Assembly: GCA_013285405.1 (NCBI GenBank)
Contig: CP053446.1
Span: forward strand, 1,463,985-1,527,984
Reading direction: 5' to 3'
Origin: Ignavibacteriota bacterium
GTDB lineage: Bacteria > Bacteroidota > Ignavibacteria > Ignavibacteriales > Ignavibacteriaceae
DNA length: 64,000 nt
Of the stretch, positions 9,243 to 17,778 are shown in pieces; position 1 is the first letter of the stretch, and each line of letters opens with the position of its first letter. Below the pieces are notes generated by a model, which saw nothing but the letters and a program-made list of their open reading frames with translations, was not told the DNA's origin and searched no databases. Both the position numbers and the translations under genes were made by a program.

Positions 9243-12200
9243 TTAATTCCCGCTGCAGGTTCCTGATTGAAAACCGAAGCTCATATTCCCGCCGCTGTCA
9301 AGATGCATAAGTGCGCCGAATGCAAAATCTTTACTAATATTTAAAATCTCATACGTACAGCCGCATCCATCAAGATCACAGCCATAGAATTTTTGGATTA
9401 TATGTCCCCCAATGCTAAAGCTTGTGCAACCATCGAGATTAAAAGTTCCGGCACCGGTTTGATAACTTCCTTCAACTCCCATTTCAAGGGTTGCTTCTCC
9501 GGTTAATTCAGTACAGGTTATTGACTGCATAGTTAAGAAAGCTTTTACAAATCCGAGTGCTCCAATTCCATAAGTTGAACCTCCCGCATCAAAACCTTTA
9601 TATACCTTAATATCTCCGCCGGCGTTAATTCCGAACTTTAGAACAAATACTCCAAGTTCAAGATCAATGTTTGGTATGAGTATAGGAATTGACATCGCAC
9701 CTGATAAAAGGAAGCCGCTTATATTATCTTGAAATGAATTTGGCAGACTTTTTTTGTAAGATGCTTTTGCAAATTTTTCTTTTACCGAGCTTGTCATAGA
9801 AGGATAATCTCCAAACAGCATTGCAGCATATCCAGGACCAACTCCCGGAACTGTCATCGTTCCGCCCCCAAGAAAATACCAGCCGGAGCCATCAATCAGC
9901 ATTTCAGCGAGACCAGTGAGATTAATACCACCCATATTCTGATTGATATCCATTGTCCCAATTAATCGGCTGTTTTCAAATTCATAAATCCAATTCATTC
10001 CACCGAATGGAGTTGGAACATCTTTAACAGAAATTTGCTGGTTGTCTGCTTTTATTTCACCATACACTGTAAACGCAAGTCGTTTCTTGTCATTGGTAAT
10101 TCCTTTTGTTCCTGTAAGATCACCTTCGAAGTGGAAATTATTCCATTTATTGGCTGCCACTTTCATTCCACCGGTAAGTTTATCGAGATAGGTTTTTGCC
10201 TCGCCGATTTTCAATGTCTGAAATGAATTCAAAGTAGTAAACGGTGTTGAAGGAGTTTCAACCAAAACAGAAGTTGAATCTGCAGTGTGGTATAACCAGC
10301 AATTAGTTTCGAATTTATTTTCTTCACCCACAACGCCGTGGGATCTGAATCCTGATTCATCAAGAACCTGTGAAAGCTGCTGCTCTTCAGTTACGCCGAA
10401 CTGCATATAAACACCATTGCCTGCCGCAGTATTTATATTTATTCCTTTCATCTTAAAAGCTAACTGACCGCCGCTTCCTTTGTAATATTGAACTGCAGTG
10501 CTTTGGGATACATTCGGTATGCTGAAACCAAGTCCCGGGATGTGCAGGTAATCATTATAAGCAAGCAATGCAGAAGTAAGATTAAGATTTCCAACTTTGT
10601 AAAGTTTGATTATCTGGTTTTGTTCGGGGGTAAGTGAGAAGAAATCACTTTTACTGTTGATAGTAAAATTACTCATCCGCATAAGTGCATTCGGTTCCAT
10701 TCCTGGCAAGCTTTTAAAATATGCTGCGTATGGATCGTTCAGATTTTTTTTGCTGATAGATATATACCAGTATTTTTTTGCATTATCATATCCAAAGTAA
10801 GGGTTGCCTGTGATTGTAATTGGAACAATTCCTGAAATAAGCATTGAATTAAAATTAAAATCTGCAAACTGAAATCCCGTTGGAGTAACATCAAGACTTT
10901 TTATCGGGATATCAGTTCCCGTTTTCAGAATTCCTTCGGTTATAATCAAATTGCTTTTGCTGAACACCCACTTAGATGCAGATAAAGACCAGTTATCAAG
11001 ATTAAAGTTAAAAGGTTTATCGCCTGCAATCGGTTCAATTCCAACCTGATGAAATACAACATCTCCGATCGGAAGTTTAATGTCTGATGGTGCTGCATTC
11101 TGTATGTTCGTATGAAGAGTTGTTCTAAGCTTAACATCATTATCTTTTAAAAACGAACTATCAGCATTTGCATCGGCTGTAAAAGTATTTATTTTGAAAT
11201 TGAGGTTACCACCATTTTCATTCGTCACATTGAATCCGTCCGTTAAATTTAATGGAACAGAAGCATCAGCAGTGATTGTCGGGATAAGTATTTTATTCTG
11301 TCCCGAAGAATTAGGATCTGCAAGATAAATTCCACTGTATCCGCTTAAACTGCCTTGTGTGTTAAATGATGAAGCATTAACAAATACCTTTCCCTTTAAT
11401 ACACCAGAACCTGTCCCTGCTTCATACATCCTGACACCACTGCTGACATCACCAAGCTTGCTTCCATATTTTTTATATACTTTCAGTTCCATTGAAGCTT
11501 CATCAAATATCAGCGGAGGATTAGAAAGTTCAGCGTACGGAATTCCTTTTGGATTTTTATTTGTTCCGGGTTGAATAGGTATATCTGTGAAGTTCAAAAT
11601 AGCAGTTGTTGAATCGAAAACTTCAAAGAGATTGTTTTTCTTAAACTTTTTTATTGTCCCTTTTATTTTTACACCACCATTCGGTTCTTCAGTTAAACCG
11701 GTGAGGTTAACAGGAAATCCGAGAAGCTTTGTAATATCCATCCCATTATAAACTGTGAGGAAAAGATCAACACCCGATTTACCAGCATCAGTAGTATAAA
11801 CATTTGCACTATCACCGATGATGGTTTCTTCATCAGAATGTTTTGAACCATAAACAATTACACCTTCACCGATTGGAACGTTTGGAAGAATGTACTCACC
11901 AATCTCATCAGTTTTGGTAGAGATATTCAAATCAGGATTACCGAAATCAATCCATACATCAGCGTCCTTAACTGGCTGGCTGCCAGCGACGTAAACTGAT
12001 CCGCTAATGTAAGTTGCTTTGTCGAGGGCTATTGTATAATACTCATCGTACTTGGACGGTTTATTAATCATCGTTCCAACTTTTTTCACATAGTATTTCC
12101 CGTTTGGAGCTTCCACAATAACCTTAAAGTTTGTTGCATCACTTGCAAATTCAAACTTTGCAATTCCACTTGAGTTCGTAGTTTTTTCAAGATAACTGCC

Positions 12201-15158
12201 AAGTAACTGAATTTTTATTTTTGCATTTTGTATTGGAGGCCATTGATAAACCTTTGGATAAGGATTTTCCGGTGTTGGTATCCATGGCTGGCTTTCTTTA
12301 ATCACAAAAACCATCCTGTGAAGTTTGTGATAAACTTTTAGCGTTCCGAGATCCTGTTTGTCTTTTGTGATGGTCACATAGCTTGTATCTATTATATAAC
12401 TTGCAGGATTATCAACCGGGGTAATTATCAGTGGCTGATGATTTAGCTTTGCGACAGGAAATTCAAATGAGCCGGGTGTTATTACGAACTGTTTAGTTTT
12501 TATATTATAGAAATAACCGGCAGGTTTAACTGTTTTTTCAGGACTATCACCAATTTTTATTTTTGCTGTTATTCCGTTCCCATATTCATCACTGATTTTT
12601 CCAAATACAATTGCCCCTGGGTCTAATGGTAAATCTCCCATTTGCTTTTTCTCACCCATCTGCAGAGCCCCATTCTGTGCTTGTCCCTGTATTTGCCATA
12701 TCTTTGACTTAAATCCATTTGCGGTCAAGAATAAACTTCTAACAGGACCATTAATCGGATAAGGTGAAGTGGGAGAGTACTCAACTGGTAAAAAAGCGAA
12801 TTTAAAATCACCGGTTGCATTTGTTGTATAAGTTCTCTCTATGATTGGCAAAGGAAGGTTACCAATAAATTTCAACTTCATCAGGTTTACTTTAACATTA
12901 GTTAATCCTGCACCAGTTTGATCAGACCTCACAACTCTGCCTTTAACCAGCGGCAGTAAAGGTGTCGCATAAAAATTTTTGTTTACAGTTGGATAAACAT
13001 ATTGTGAATTGTATGTCGCGTTGTCTATGGCTGATAAAACAATTCCACCTTTTTCAATCTTTTCAACAAACTCAACTAATCCTGCTTTCTTTTCAGTGTA
13101 AAGATTTATATCGGCACCATAACCATAACTGAATGTAAATTTCTCGAGCATAGTTTTGTAATTGTGCGGCGCGTTTTCAGTACTTTTGGCATAAATGTAA
13201 TACCGATCTGAAGGGCTGATATTAACAATCAGTCGCTTGAAAATTATTTTTCCATTCTGATTTGTAATTCCCTTTGCAACCACTTCATAGCCGAACATTG
13301 TTTCTCCCGGTGACTGTTCCGGGAGCCCCTCATTATCCGGTAAATAGTAAGCCCGGAATTTTCTTAAAAGATACACATCCATTTGTTCGAGCGGCAGATG
13401 AGAATATTGTTCTGAGAATTTTTCTTCCTTCGATGGTTTAATCGTTGCCTCGAGTTGATAGCTTCGTATATACGAAGTAAGGCTGCCGATATTTTTCGTT
13501 TCCCATGGTTGAATTATTATATCTTCATCCGGACTGGTGTAATAAGGATGGTCAACAATTATTCTTGCAACTCTATAAACATCTCCAATGTATGTATAAC
13601 AATTTTCTCCAGAGGTACAATTTGATAATGTATGATTTGCTTTCACCAGAATCATACTATCCGGACAGATATAATTGAATTGAAAATTTCCGTTCTGATC
13701 GGTTGTAGCTGTAGCAAGCAATTTATCGTTATCAGTAGGATTGCCAGGGATATTACCGTCTTTAAGAATTAATGTGCCTTGGGGAGCTTCATCCTCATAT
13801 TGAGTTCCTGTATGGCTTGTATATTTCAAAATATATTTTATAACAAGTTTAATGTTTGTATTTGGCAGCGCCCATTTTTCATTATCCTGCAAATCAGCAT
13901 ATTTATAATTAAGCTGTCCGGAAACTTTACACCATGCAGGAAGAACAAATGTACCTCCTTGTACATATCCACCAATAATCTGAGAAATTCCGGATATGTA
14001 TTTGAACTTCCAGACTGCGCTTGATTTCAATTCGTTGTTTGTATTTGCATCAATTACTTTAACCTGCCAGGCATATTCTTTTCCATTCAAAAAATTAATC
14101 GGAGTAACAGGTGTTGTAGTGTTCGAAGGCGGATTAACAACAGGAATGAATATAGGATAATTATTCATCGCTGTCTCGGGAGATTGTCCCTGCAATATCT
14201 CACAAACTTTAACCAAATATTTTATTACCTCTCCTTGCTTGGGTGTATATGACCATTTAAATACGGGAGTCTTTGTGTTTAAATCAGAATTGTTTTCGGG
14301 CTCTGTAAGTAATGGAAAATCAAGTGTGTTTGTTATTATAACTATTGAAGGCATTTTTTTTACAAATGTGAATATTTCACTCTTACCTTCATTCTGCGCG
14401 GGAGGAAATCCAAACTGATCAAGTGCCTGAACCTGCCAGACATAAGTTTTATTAAAGTCAAGCGGCAACGCATCTATCGGATAAGTGAAGGTATTTAAAC
14501 TAATCTGATTATTTAAATAATGAGGATAATTTGCGCTTAATGCTTGAGCAGGAGTTTGCCCTTGCAGAAGTTCAACAATCTTTAAAGAATAGTTAATAAT
14601 ATATGCCGGCGGAACAATTACAGGTGTCCATTGTAACGTCGGATAATTAATTTCGCCGGGCAGAGAATCCTGGTTTGCAGGATAAATAAGATGTGGAGGT
14701 TCAGGATAAATTATTGTAAAGTCTCCGCAAACATTTGCAGCAAGTATTAAACCGTTCATATCTTCAATAGTCATACACGCAGTATATTTGCCCTCGGGAA
14801 GTCTCCCGGTTCTTCTTACCTGAGTTTTCAACACAGAATTTGGAAAAGTCGCTTCATCGAGATCGAAAAGAGTTGTATTGTCCAAAACAGTAACCGGCGC
14901 CTCAGAAATTACTAATGGGTTTGTTACACAGGTAAATATATTTCCTTGTGATTGATGTGTTACAACTGATTTAATACTGACGGTATTGTTTCTTCCTGAA
15001 TTGTTAAATATGGTCATTGAACCAATTGCCGCAGGATTTGTTTCCCAATCGCTGATATATGGTGAAGGAAATGGATTGAGATTTAAAGTCGCATTCCAGC
15101 CCTGTGAGTAAATTAATGAAGATGAAAAAATAATCAGCAGTGGTAATAAACTTTTCAT
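9243..15158 (-). CDS. Giant (1971-residue) secreted surface protein
   Basis: It has a signal peptide (MKSLLPLLIIFSSSLIYSQ). The N-terminal ~390 residues contain two copies of a module with the pattern P.L.W.P ... Y.(L/V)K(I/V).E.LQGQ(T/S)P..A. The middle (~400-1100) has several carboxypeptidase-regulatory-like beta sandwiches (KGRVVRSDQTGAGLTNVKV, FGKISDEYGNGITAKIKIG, ISGSVYVAGSQPVKDADVWI). A long beta-rich section follows, and the last ~100 residues are Gly- and Cys-rich (CDLDGCGCTYEILN). No type IX sorting domain is visible, so export or anchoring differs from the other secreted proteins here. The layout resembles giant Bacteroidota surface proteins such as TANFOR-domain proteins, but I cannot confirm that family by eye. 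Second gene of a four-gene operon. Confidence 0.75.
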   Translation of the reverse strand: MKSLLPLLIIFSSSLIYSQGWNATLNLNPFPSPYISDWETNPAAIGSMTIFNNSGRNNTVSIKSVVTHQSQGNIFTCVTNPLVISEAPVTVLDNTTLFDLDEATFPNSVLKTQVRRTGRLPEGKYTACMTIEDMNGLILAANVCGDFTIIYPEPPHLIYPANQDSLPGEINYPTLQWTPVIVPPAYIINYSLKIVELLQGQTPAQALSANYPHYLNNQISLNTFTYPIDALPLDFNKTYVWQVQALDQFGFPPAQNEGKSEIFTFVKKMPSIVIITNTLDFPLLTEPENNSDLNTKTPVFKWSYTPKQGEVIKYLVKVCEILQGQSPETAMNNYPIFIPVVNPPSNTTTPVTPINFLNGKEYAWQVKVIDANTNNELKSSAVWKFKYISGISQIIGGYVQGGTFVLPAWCKVSGQLNYKYADLQDNEKWALPNTNIKLVIKYILKYTSHTGTQYEDEAPQGTLILKDGNIPGNPTDNDKLLATATTDQNGNFQFNYICPDSMILVKANHTLSNCTSGENCYTYIGDVYRVARIIVDHPYYTSPDEDIIIQPWETKNIGSLTSYIRSYQLEATIKPSKEEKFSEQYSHLPLEQMDVYLLRKFRAYYLPDNEGLPEQSPGETMFGYEVVAKGITNQNGKIIFKRLIVNISPSDRYYIYAKSTENAPHNYKTMLEKFTFSYGYGADINLYTEKKAGLVEFVEKIEKGGIVLSAIDNATYNSQYVYPTVNKNFYATPLLPLVKGRVVRSDQTGAGLTNVKVNLMKLKFIGNLPLPIIERTYTTNATGDFKFAFLPVEYSPTSPYPINGPVRSLFLTANGFKSKIWQIQGQAQNGALQMGEKKQMGDLPLDPGAIVFGKISDEYGNGITAKIKIGDSPEKTVKPAGYFYNIKTKQFVITPGSFEFPVAKLNHQPLIITPVDNPASYIIDTSYVTITKDKQDLGTLKVYHKLHRMVFVIKESQPWIPTPENPYPKVYQWPPIQNAKIKIQLLGSYLEKTTNSSGIAKFEFASDATNFKVIVEAPNGKYYVKKVGTMINKPSKYDEYYTIALDKATYISGSVYVAGSQPVKDADVWIDFGNPDLNISTKTDEIGEYILPNVPIGEGVIVYGSKHSDEETIIGDSANVYTTDAGKSGVDLFLTVYNGMDITKLLGFPVNLTGLTEEPNGGVKIKGTIKKFKKNNLFEVFDSTTAILNFTDIPIQPGTNKNPKGIPYAELSNPPLIFDEASMELKVYKKYGSKLGDVSSGVRMYEAGTGSGVLKGKVFVNASSFNTQGSLSGYSGIYLADPNSSGQNKILIPTITADASVPLNLTDGFNVTNENGGNLNFKINTFTADANADSSFLKDNDVKLRTTLHTNIQNAAPSDIKLPIGDVVFHQVGIEPIAGDKPFNFNLDNWSLSASKWVFSKSNLIITEGILKTGTDIPIKSLDVTPTGFQFADFNFNSMLISGIVPITITGNPYFGYDNAKKYWYISISKKNLNDPYAAYFKSLPGMEPNALMRMSNFTINSKSDFFSLTPEQNQIIKLYKVGNLNLTSALLAYNDYLHIPGLGFSIPNVSQSTAVQYYKGSGGQLAFKMKGININTAAGNGVYMQFGVTEEQQLSQVLDESGFRSHGVVGEENKFETNCWLYHTADSTSVLVETPSTPFTTLNSFQTLKIGEAKTYLDKLTGGMKVAANKWNNFHFEGDLTGTKGITNDKKRLAFTVYGEIKADNQQISVKDVPTPFGGMNWIYEFENSRLIGTMDINQNMGGINLTGLAEMLIDGSGWYFLGGGTMTVPGVGPGYAAMLFGDYPSMTSSVKEKFAKASYKKSLPNSFQDNISGFLLSGAMSIPILIPNIDLELGVFVLKFGINAGGDIKVYKGFDAGGSTYGIGALGFVKAFLTMQSITCTELTGEATLEMGVEGSYQTGAGTFNLDGCTSFSIGGHIIQKFYGCDLDGCGCTYEILNISKDFAFGALMHLDSGGNMSFGFQSGTCSGN

Positions 15159-15172
15159 AATCTTTCTTTCGA

Positions 15173-16198
15173 TTAATGATACTGGAGAATCCGGAGACCT
15201 GAGTTATAATCTGCAACAAATATTTTATCATTATTTACAAAAACGGAAAATGCAAGATCGGGAGTTGCAGAAGAACCAACTTGTTTTGGGTTTGCCGGAT
15301 CACTTATGTTATATACGAGAATTCCATCTGTATTTGCTGCTACAAAAAGCAGATCGCCTTTTAAGAAAAGTTTTCTTCCGGCGGCAGGTAATTCGTGTCT
15401 CTTGATTTGTACCGGTTTAGTCTTGTCTGTAATATCAACTATGTGAAGATTTTGAATTGAAGCTATGAAGCAATAATTCCCACTGACTACAACATCATCA
15501 AATTCAGAATAATCCCAGTAATTTTCTTCTTTAAATCTTCCTTTTAACTGAGGCGAAGAAATATTGCTCACGTCAATTACAAACAATCCGGAATCCTGAT
15601 CCAGCACGTAAGCGAAGTTCCCCTCAACATAAACAGCATCTGATTTATTTCCGGAAAGATCAAGATAGCTTTGAACAAACGGTGCAGATTTATTAGAAAC
15701 GTTGAAGATACAAAAATCTTTATCCTTGCATGCTGCATACGAGTAGTTGTTAATCACAACAGCATTCGAGATGACAGGGGCAAATGAAAAATCCTGACCA
15801 ACCTGCAAAGGAACGGCTGGATTACTGATGTCTAAAATTATTAATCCGCTTCCGCTTGTGGCGAGATATGCGTAATTACCATCAACATAACATTTTTGAA
15901 CAAATGATTTGTAAAAGACACTTTTCTCGGTCGGGTTTTTCGGATCGCTGATGTCGATAATTCTTAATCCCCATTGATCAAGAGCAACATTTGTAAAGTT
16001 GTCAGCAATGTAAGCAAAATTGTTCTGAACAAATACATCTTCAAAGTATGGTGTCAGATTAGAATATGTGAAAGAACCAATTTCACTTATTGATAATTGA
16101 TTATCGTCATTTGGATTATTAGGATCTTCTTCACTGCAACTGATGATTACAAGAGATATAAAAGTTAAAACCGCTAAAAATTTGTTATTGAATTTCAT
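15173..16198 (-). CDS. LVIVD-repeat beta-propeller lipoprotein
   Basis: About 341 residues from the ATG at 16198, which has the purine-rich GAAGAGAAAAGAG directly upstream. A longer frame from a TTG at 16213 is less likely. Lipobox LVIISC gives a lipid-anchored Cys. Eight or so LVIVD-type repeats follow (WGLRIIDISDPKNPT, SGLIILDISNPAVP, SGLFVIDVSNISSPQ, LHIVDITDKTKP, GILVYNISDPANPK), predicting a seven-bladed propeller at the cell surface. First gene of the operon that continues with the 1971-residue protein 14 bases downstream. Family members are surface proteins of unknown biochemical role. Confidence 0.85.
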   Translation of the reverse strand: MKFNNKFLAVLTFISLVIISCSEEDPNNPNDDNQLSISEIGSFTYSNLTPYFEDVFVQNNFAYIADNFTNVALDQWGLRIIDISDPKNPTEKSVFYKSFVQKCYVDGNYAYLATSGSGLIILDISNPAVPLQVGQDFSFAPVISNAVVINNYSYAACKDKDFCIFNVSNKSAPFVQSYLDLSGNKSDAVYVEGNFAYVLDQDSGLFVIDVSNISSPQLKGRFKEENYWDYSEFDDVVVSGNYCFIASIQNLHIVDITDKTKPVQIKRHELPAAGRKLFLKGDLLFVAANTDGILVYNISDPANPKQVGSSATPDLAFSVFVNNDKIFVADYNSGLRILQYH

Positions 16199-16380
16199 CT
16201 CTTTTCTCTTCAAATATTTTTATAATAATTAGCCAAACGATAATCTATTTGTTCTGTCATTTGGGAATGAAAAAATTCAGTACAAAGAGCAATCATAAAT
16301 TTGATCAAATAATTTTTCATACCAGCCTCTTTTAATTAATAATCTTTATAAAAATATTATTTTGAATTATGAATTTCTGA

Positions 16381-16974
16381 TTAATGAAAAATTTTCATCA
16401 CTTCTTCTACAACTTTTCTTGATACATTCAATGTGTTATCATCAAATCCCAAATCCTTTCCATAACTGGATATATGAATCTGGTAGTAATCCTTATAGAC
16501 CACGATGAGATTATAAATTCCTCCAAGATCATAAAAGTATGCTGCATCACCAAGATCTGTAACAGTTTTGCATGTCTTTAAAGCATTTTCCTGAAGCTCA
16601 TCAATTTCGGCATCGCCGGTCTTATCACCACCAATAATTTTTTCTTTTTCTTTTGGAAAGCTTGTGTTACCAAATCTTCGCACCAAAACAGCAATATTTT
16701 TACCCGGAGAATAATATCCGCATTGCGATACGTACTTACCCATGCTTTCATCAGTTTGATGAACTGTACTTATTTCTTCGTTGAAAACAATTCCTGTTAT
16801 TGAACTCATCTTACTCATTGGAAGAAGTTCACACATAGTCTTTTGAGGGACTTCAAAAGCAGAGTCCGATTTATTTTGATTTGATTCTGGTTTATCTTCG
16901 GCACAACCGTAGAATAAAAACGGTAAAAGGGAAAGAGTTAAAAGCTTAATAAAGTATTTCAATGCAGACTCCAT
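16381..16974 (-). CDS. Putative lipoprotein of unknown function
   Basis: 197 residues from the ATG at 16974 (MESALKYFIKLL). A TTG at 17025 would add 17 residues before the signal peptide and overlap the palindrome upstream, so I reject it. The lipobox-like end is LFYGC, then a Ser/Asn-rich linker. The conserved core (CELLPMSKMSSITG, VSQCGYYSPG, FYDLGGIYNLIVVYKDYYQIHIS) holds two cysteines that could pair. I do not recognise the family. It follows the response regulator and has the same palindrome upstream as that gene, so it may be a regulon member or a periplasmic partner of the kinase. Confidence 0.6.
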   Translation of the reverse strand: MESALKYFIKLLTLSLLPFLFYGCAEDKPESNQNKSDSAFEVPQKTMCELLPMSKMSSITGIVFNEEISTVHQTDESMGKYVSQCGYYSPGKNIAVLVRRFGNTSFPKEKEKIIGGDKTGDAEIDELQENALKTCKTVTDLGDAAYFYDLGGIYNLIVVYKDYYQIHISSYGKDLGFDDNTLNVSRKVVEEVMKIFH

Positions 16975-17021
16975 TTTGGAATAAAATATTGGATGTAAAC
17001 TAAGGCGATACGTCGGAGGTA

Positions 17022-17041
17022 TCAATCACATAAAGATGTGA
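17022..17041. promoter_or_regulatory. Palindromic candidate operator upstream of the lipoprotein gene
   Basis: The core is TCACAT-AAAG-ATGTGA, an inverted repeat with 6-bp arms, 48-67 bases upstream of the ATG at 16974 and 16 bases after the regulator stop. The whole 20-mer matches 17755-17774 at 19 of 20 positions. Confidence 0.55.
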
Positions 17042-17057
17042 ATTTTAATAGGAGTGA

Positions 17058-17699
17058 TTAAAAGATTTTATCTTTCAGTGCTTTGGCAACCGCTCCGGAT
17101 TTTGAACTTACGTGAAGTTTTTGGTAAATGTTTTTGATGTGTGAACGAACTGTATCAAGACTGATGAAAAGTGTGTCTGCAATTTTTTTATAACTTAAAC
17201 CATTGACAAGCTCCTGCAGGATTTCTTTTTCCCGTCGTGTAAGATTATACTCAATTGTTTTTTTATCCGGTTCATTAAAGAAACTTAAAACTCGTTTAGC
17301 AATACTCGGTGTCATTGGCGCACCACCTGCATTAACATCTTTTATTGCATCAAGAATTTGTTCAAGGGGAGTTCTTTTAAGAATGTATCCGGAAGCACCA
17401 GCACGCAGCGAATCAAATATTTGTGCGTCGTCTTCATAAACAGTCAGCATAACGATATTAGCTGCCGGATAGATGCTTTTGATTTTAGAAACACATTCGA
17501 TTCCCGACATACCAGGCATTGAAATATCCATAATAAATACGTCGGGAAGAATATCATCAAGTTTACTTAGTAAAGTCTGACAATCTGCAAAAGCACCTTT
17601 TAATACGAATTCATCTGCCGATTCAATCAGTGCGGAAATACCTTTCCGTATCTGTTCATCGTCTTCAACTATTACAACTGATATTTTTTTATCATTCAT
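17058..17699 (-). CDS. NarL/FixJ-type response regulator
   Basis: 213 residues. The receiver domain (about 5-120) has the acidic pair E12/D13/D14, the phospho-acceptor D58 (VFIMDISMPGMSG), T86 and K109 (LKRTP). A LuxR-type HTH follows (about 147-210: LTRREKEILQELVNGLSYKKIADTLF in two halves, then SLDTVRSHIKNIYQKL). DNA-binding output makes it a transcription factor. It lies 79 bases downstream of the HisKA_3 sensor kinase gene, its evident partner. The gap before it and the gap after it each contain the same palindrome, so autoregulation is likely (inference). Confidence 0.95.
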   Translation of the reverse strand: MNDKKISVVIVEDDEQIRKGISALIESADEFVLKGAFADCQTLLSKLDDILPDVFIMDISMPGMSGIECVSKIKSIYPAANIVMLTVYEDDAQIFDSLRAGASGYILKRTPLEQILDAIKDVNAGGAPMTPSIAKRVLSFFNEPDKKTIEYNLTRREKEILQELVNGLSYKKIADTLFISLDTVRSHIKNIYQKLHVSSKSGAVAKALKDKIF

Positions 17700-17754
17700 T
17701 ATAGATTTAGAAAATTATTAACTGTATCTAAAGTCACTAATAATTTAAAAATAG

Positions 17755-17774
17755 TCAATCACATATAGATGTGA
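17755..17774. promoter_or_regulatory. Palindromic candidate operator upstream of the response regulator
   Basis: ATCACAT-ATAG-ATGTGAT, a perfect inverted repeat with 7-bp arms (17758-17775), lies 56-75 bases upstream of the regulator ATG and a few bases after the kinase stop codon. The near-identical copy at 17022-17041 is at a similar distance from the next gene. Inverted heptamers are the type of site bound by NarL-family regulators. An RNA hairpin acting as an attenuator is the alternative. Confidence 0.55.
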
Positions 17775-17778
17775 TTTA

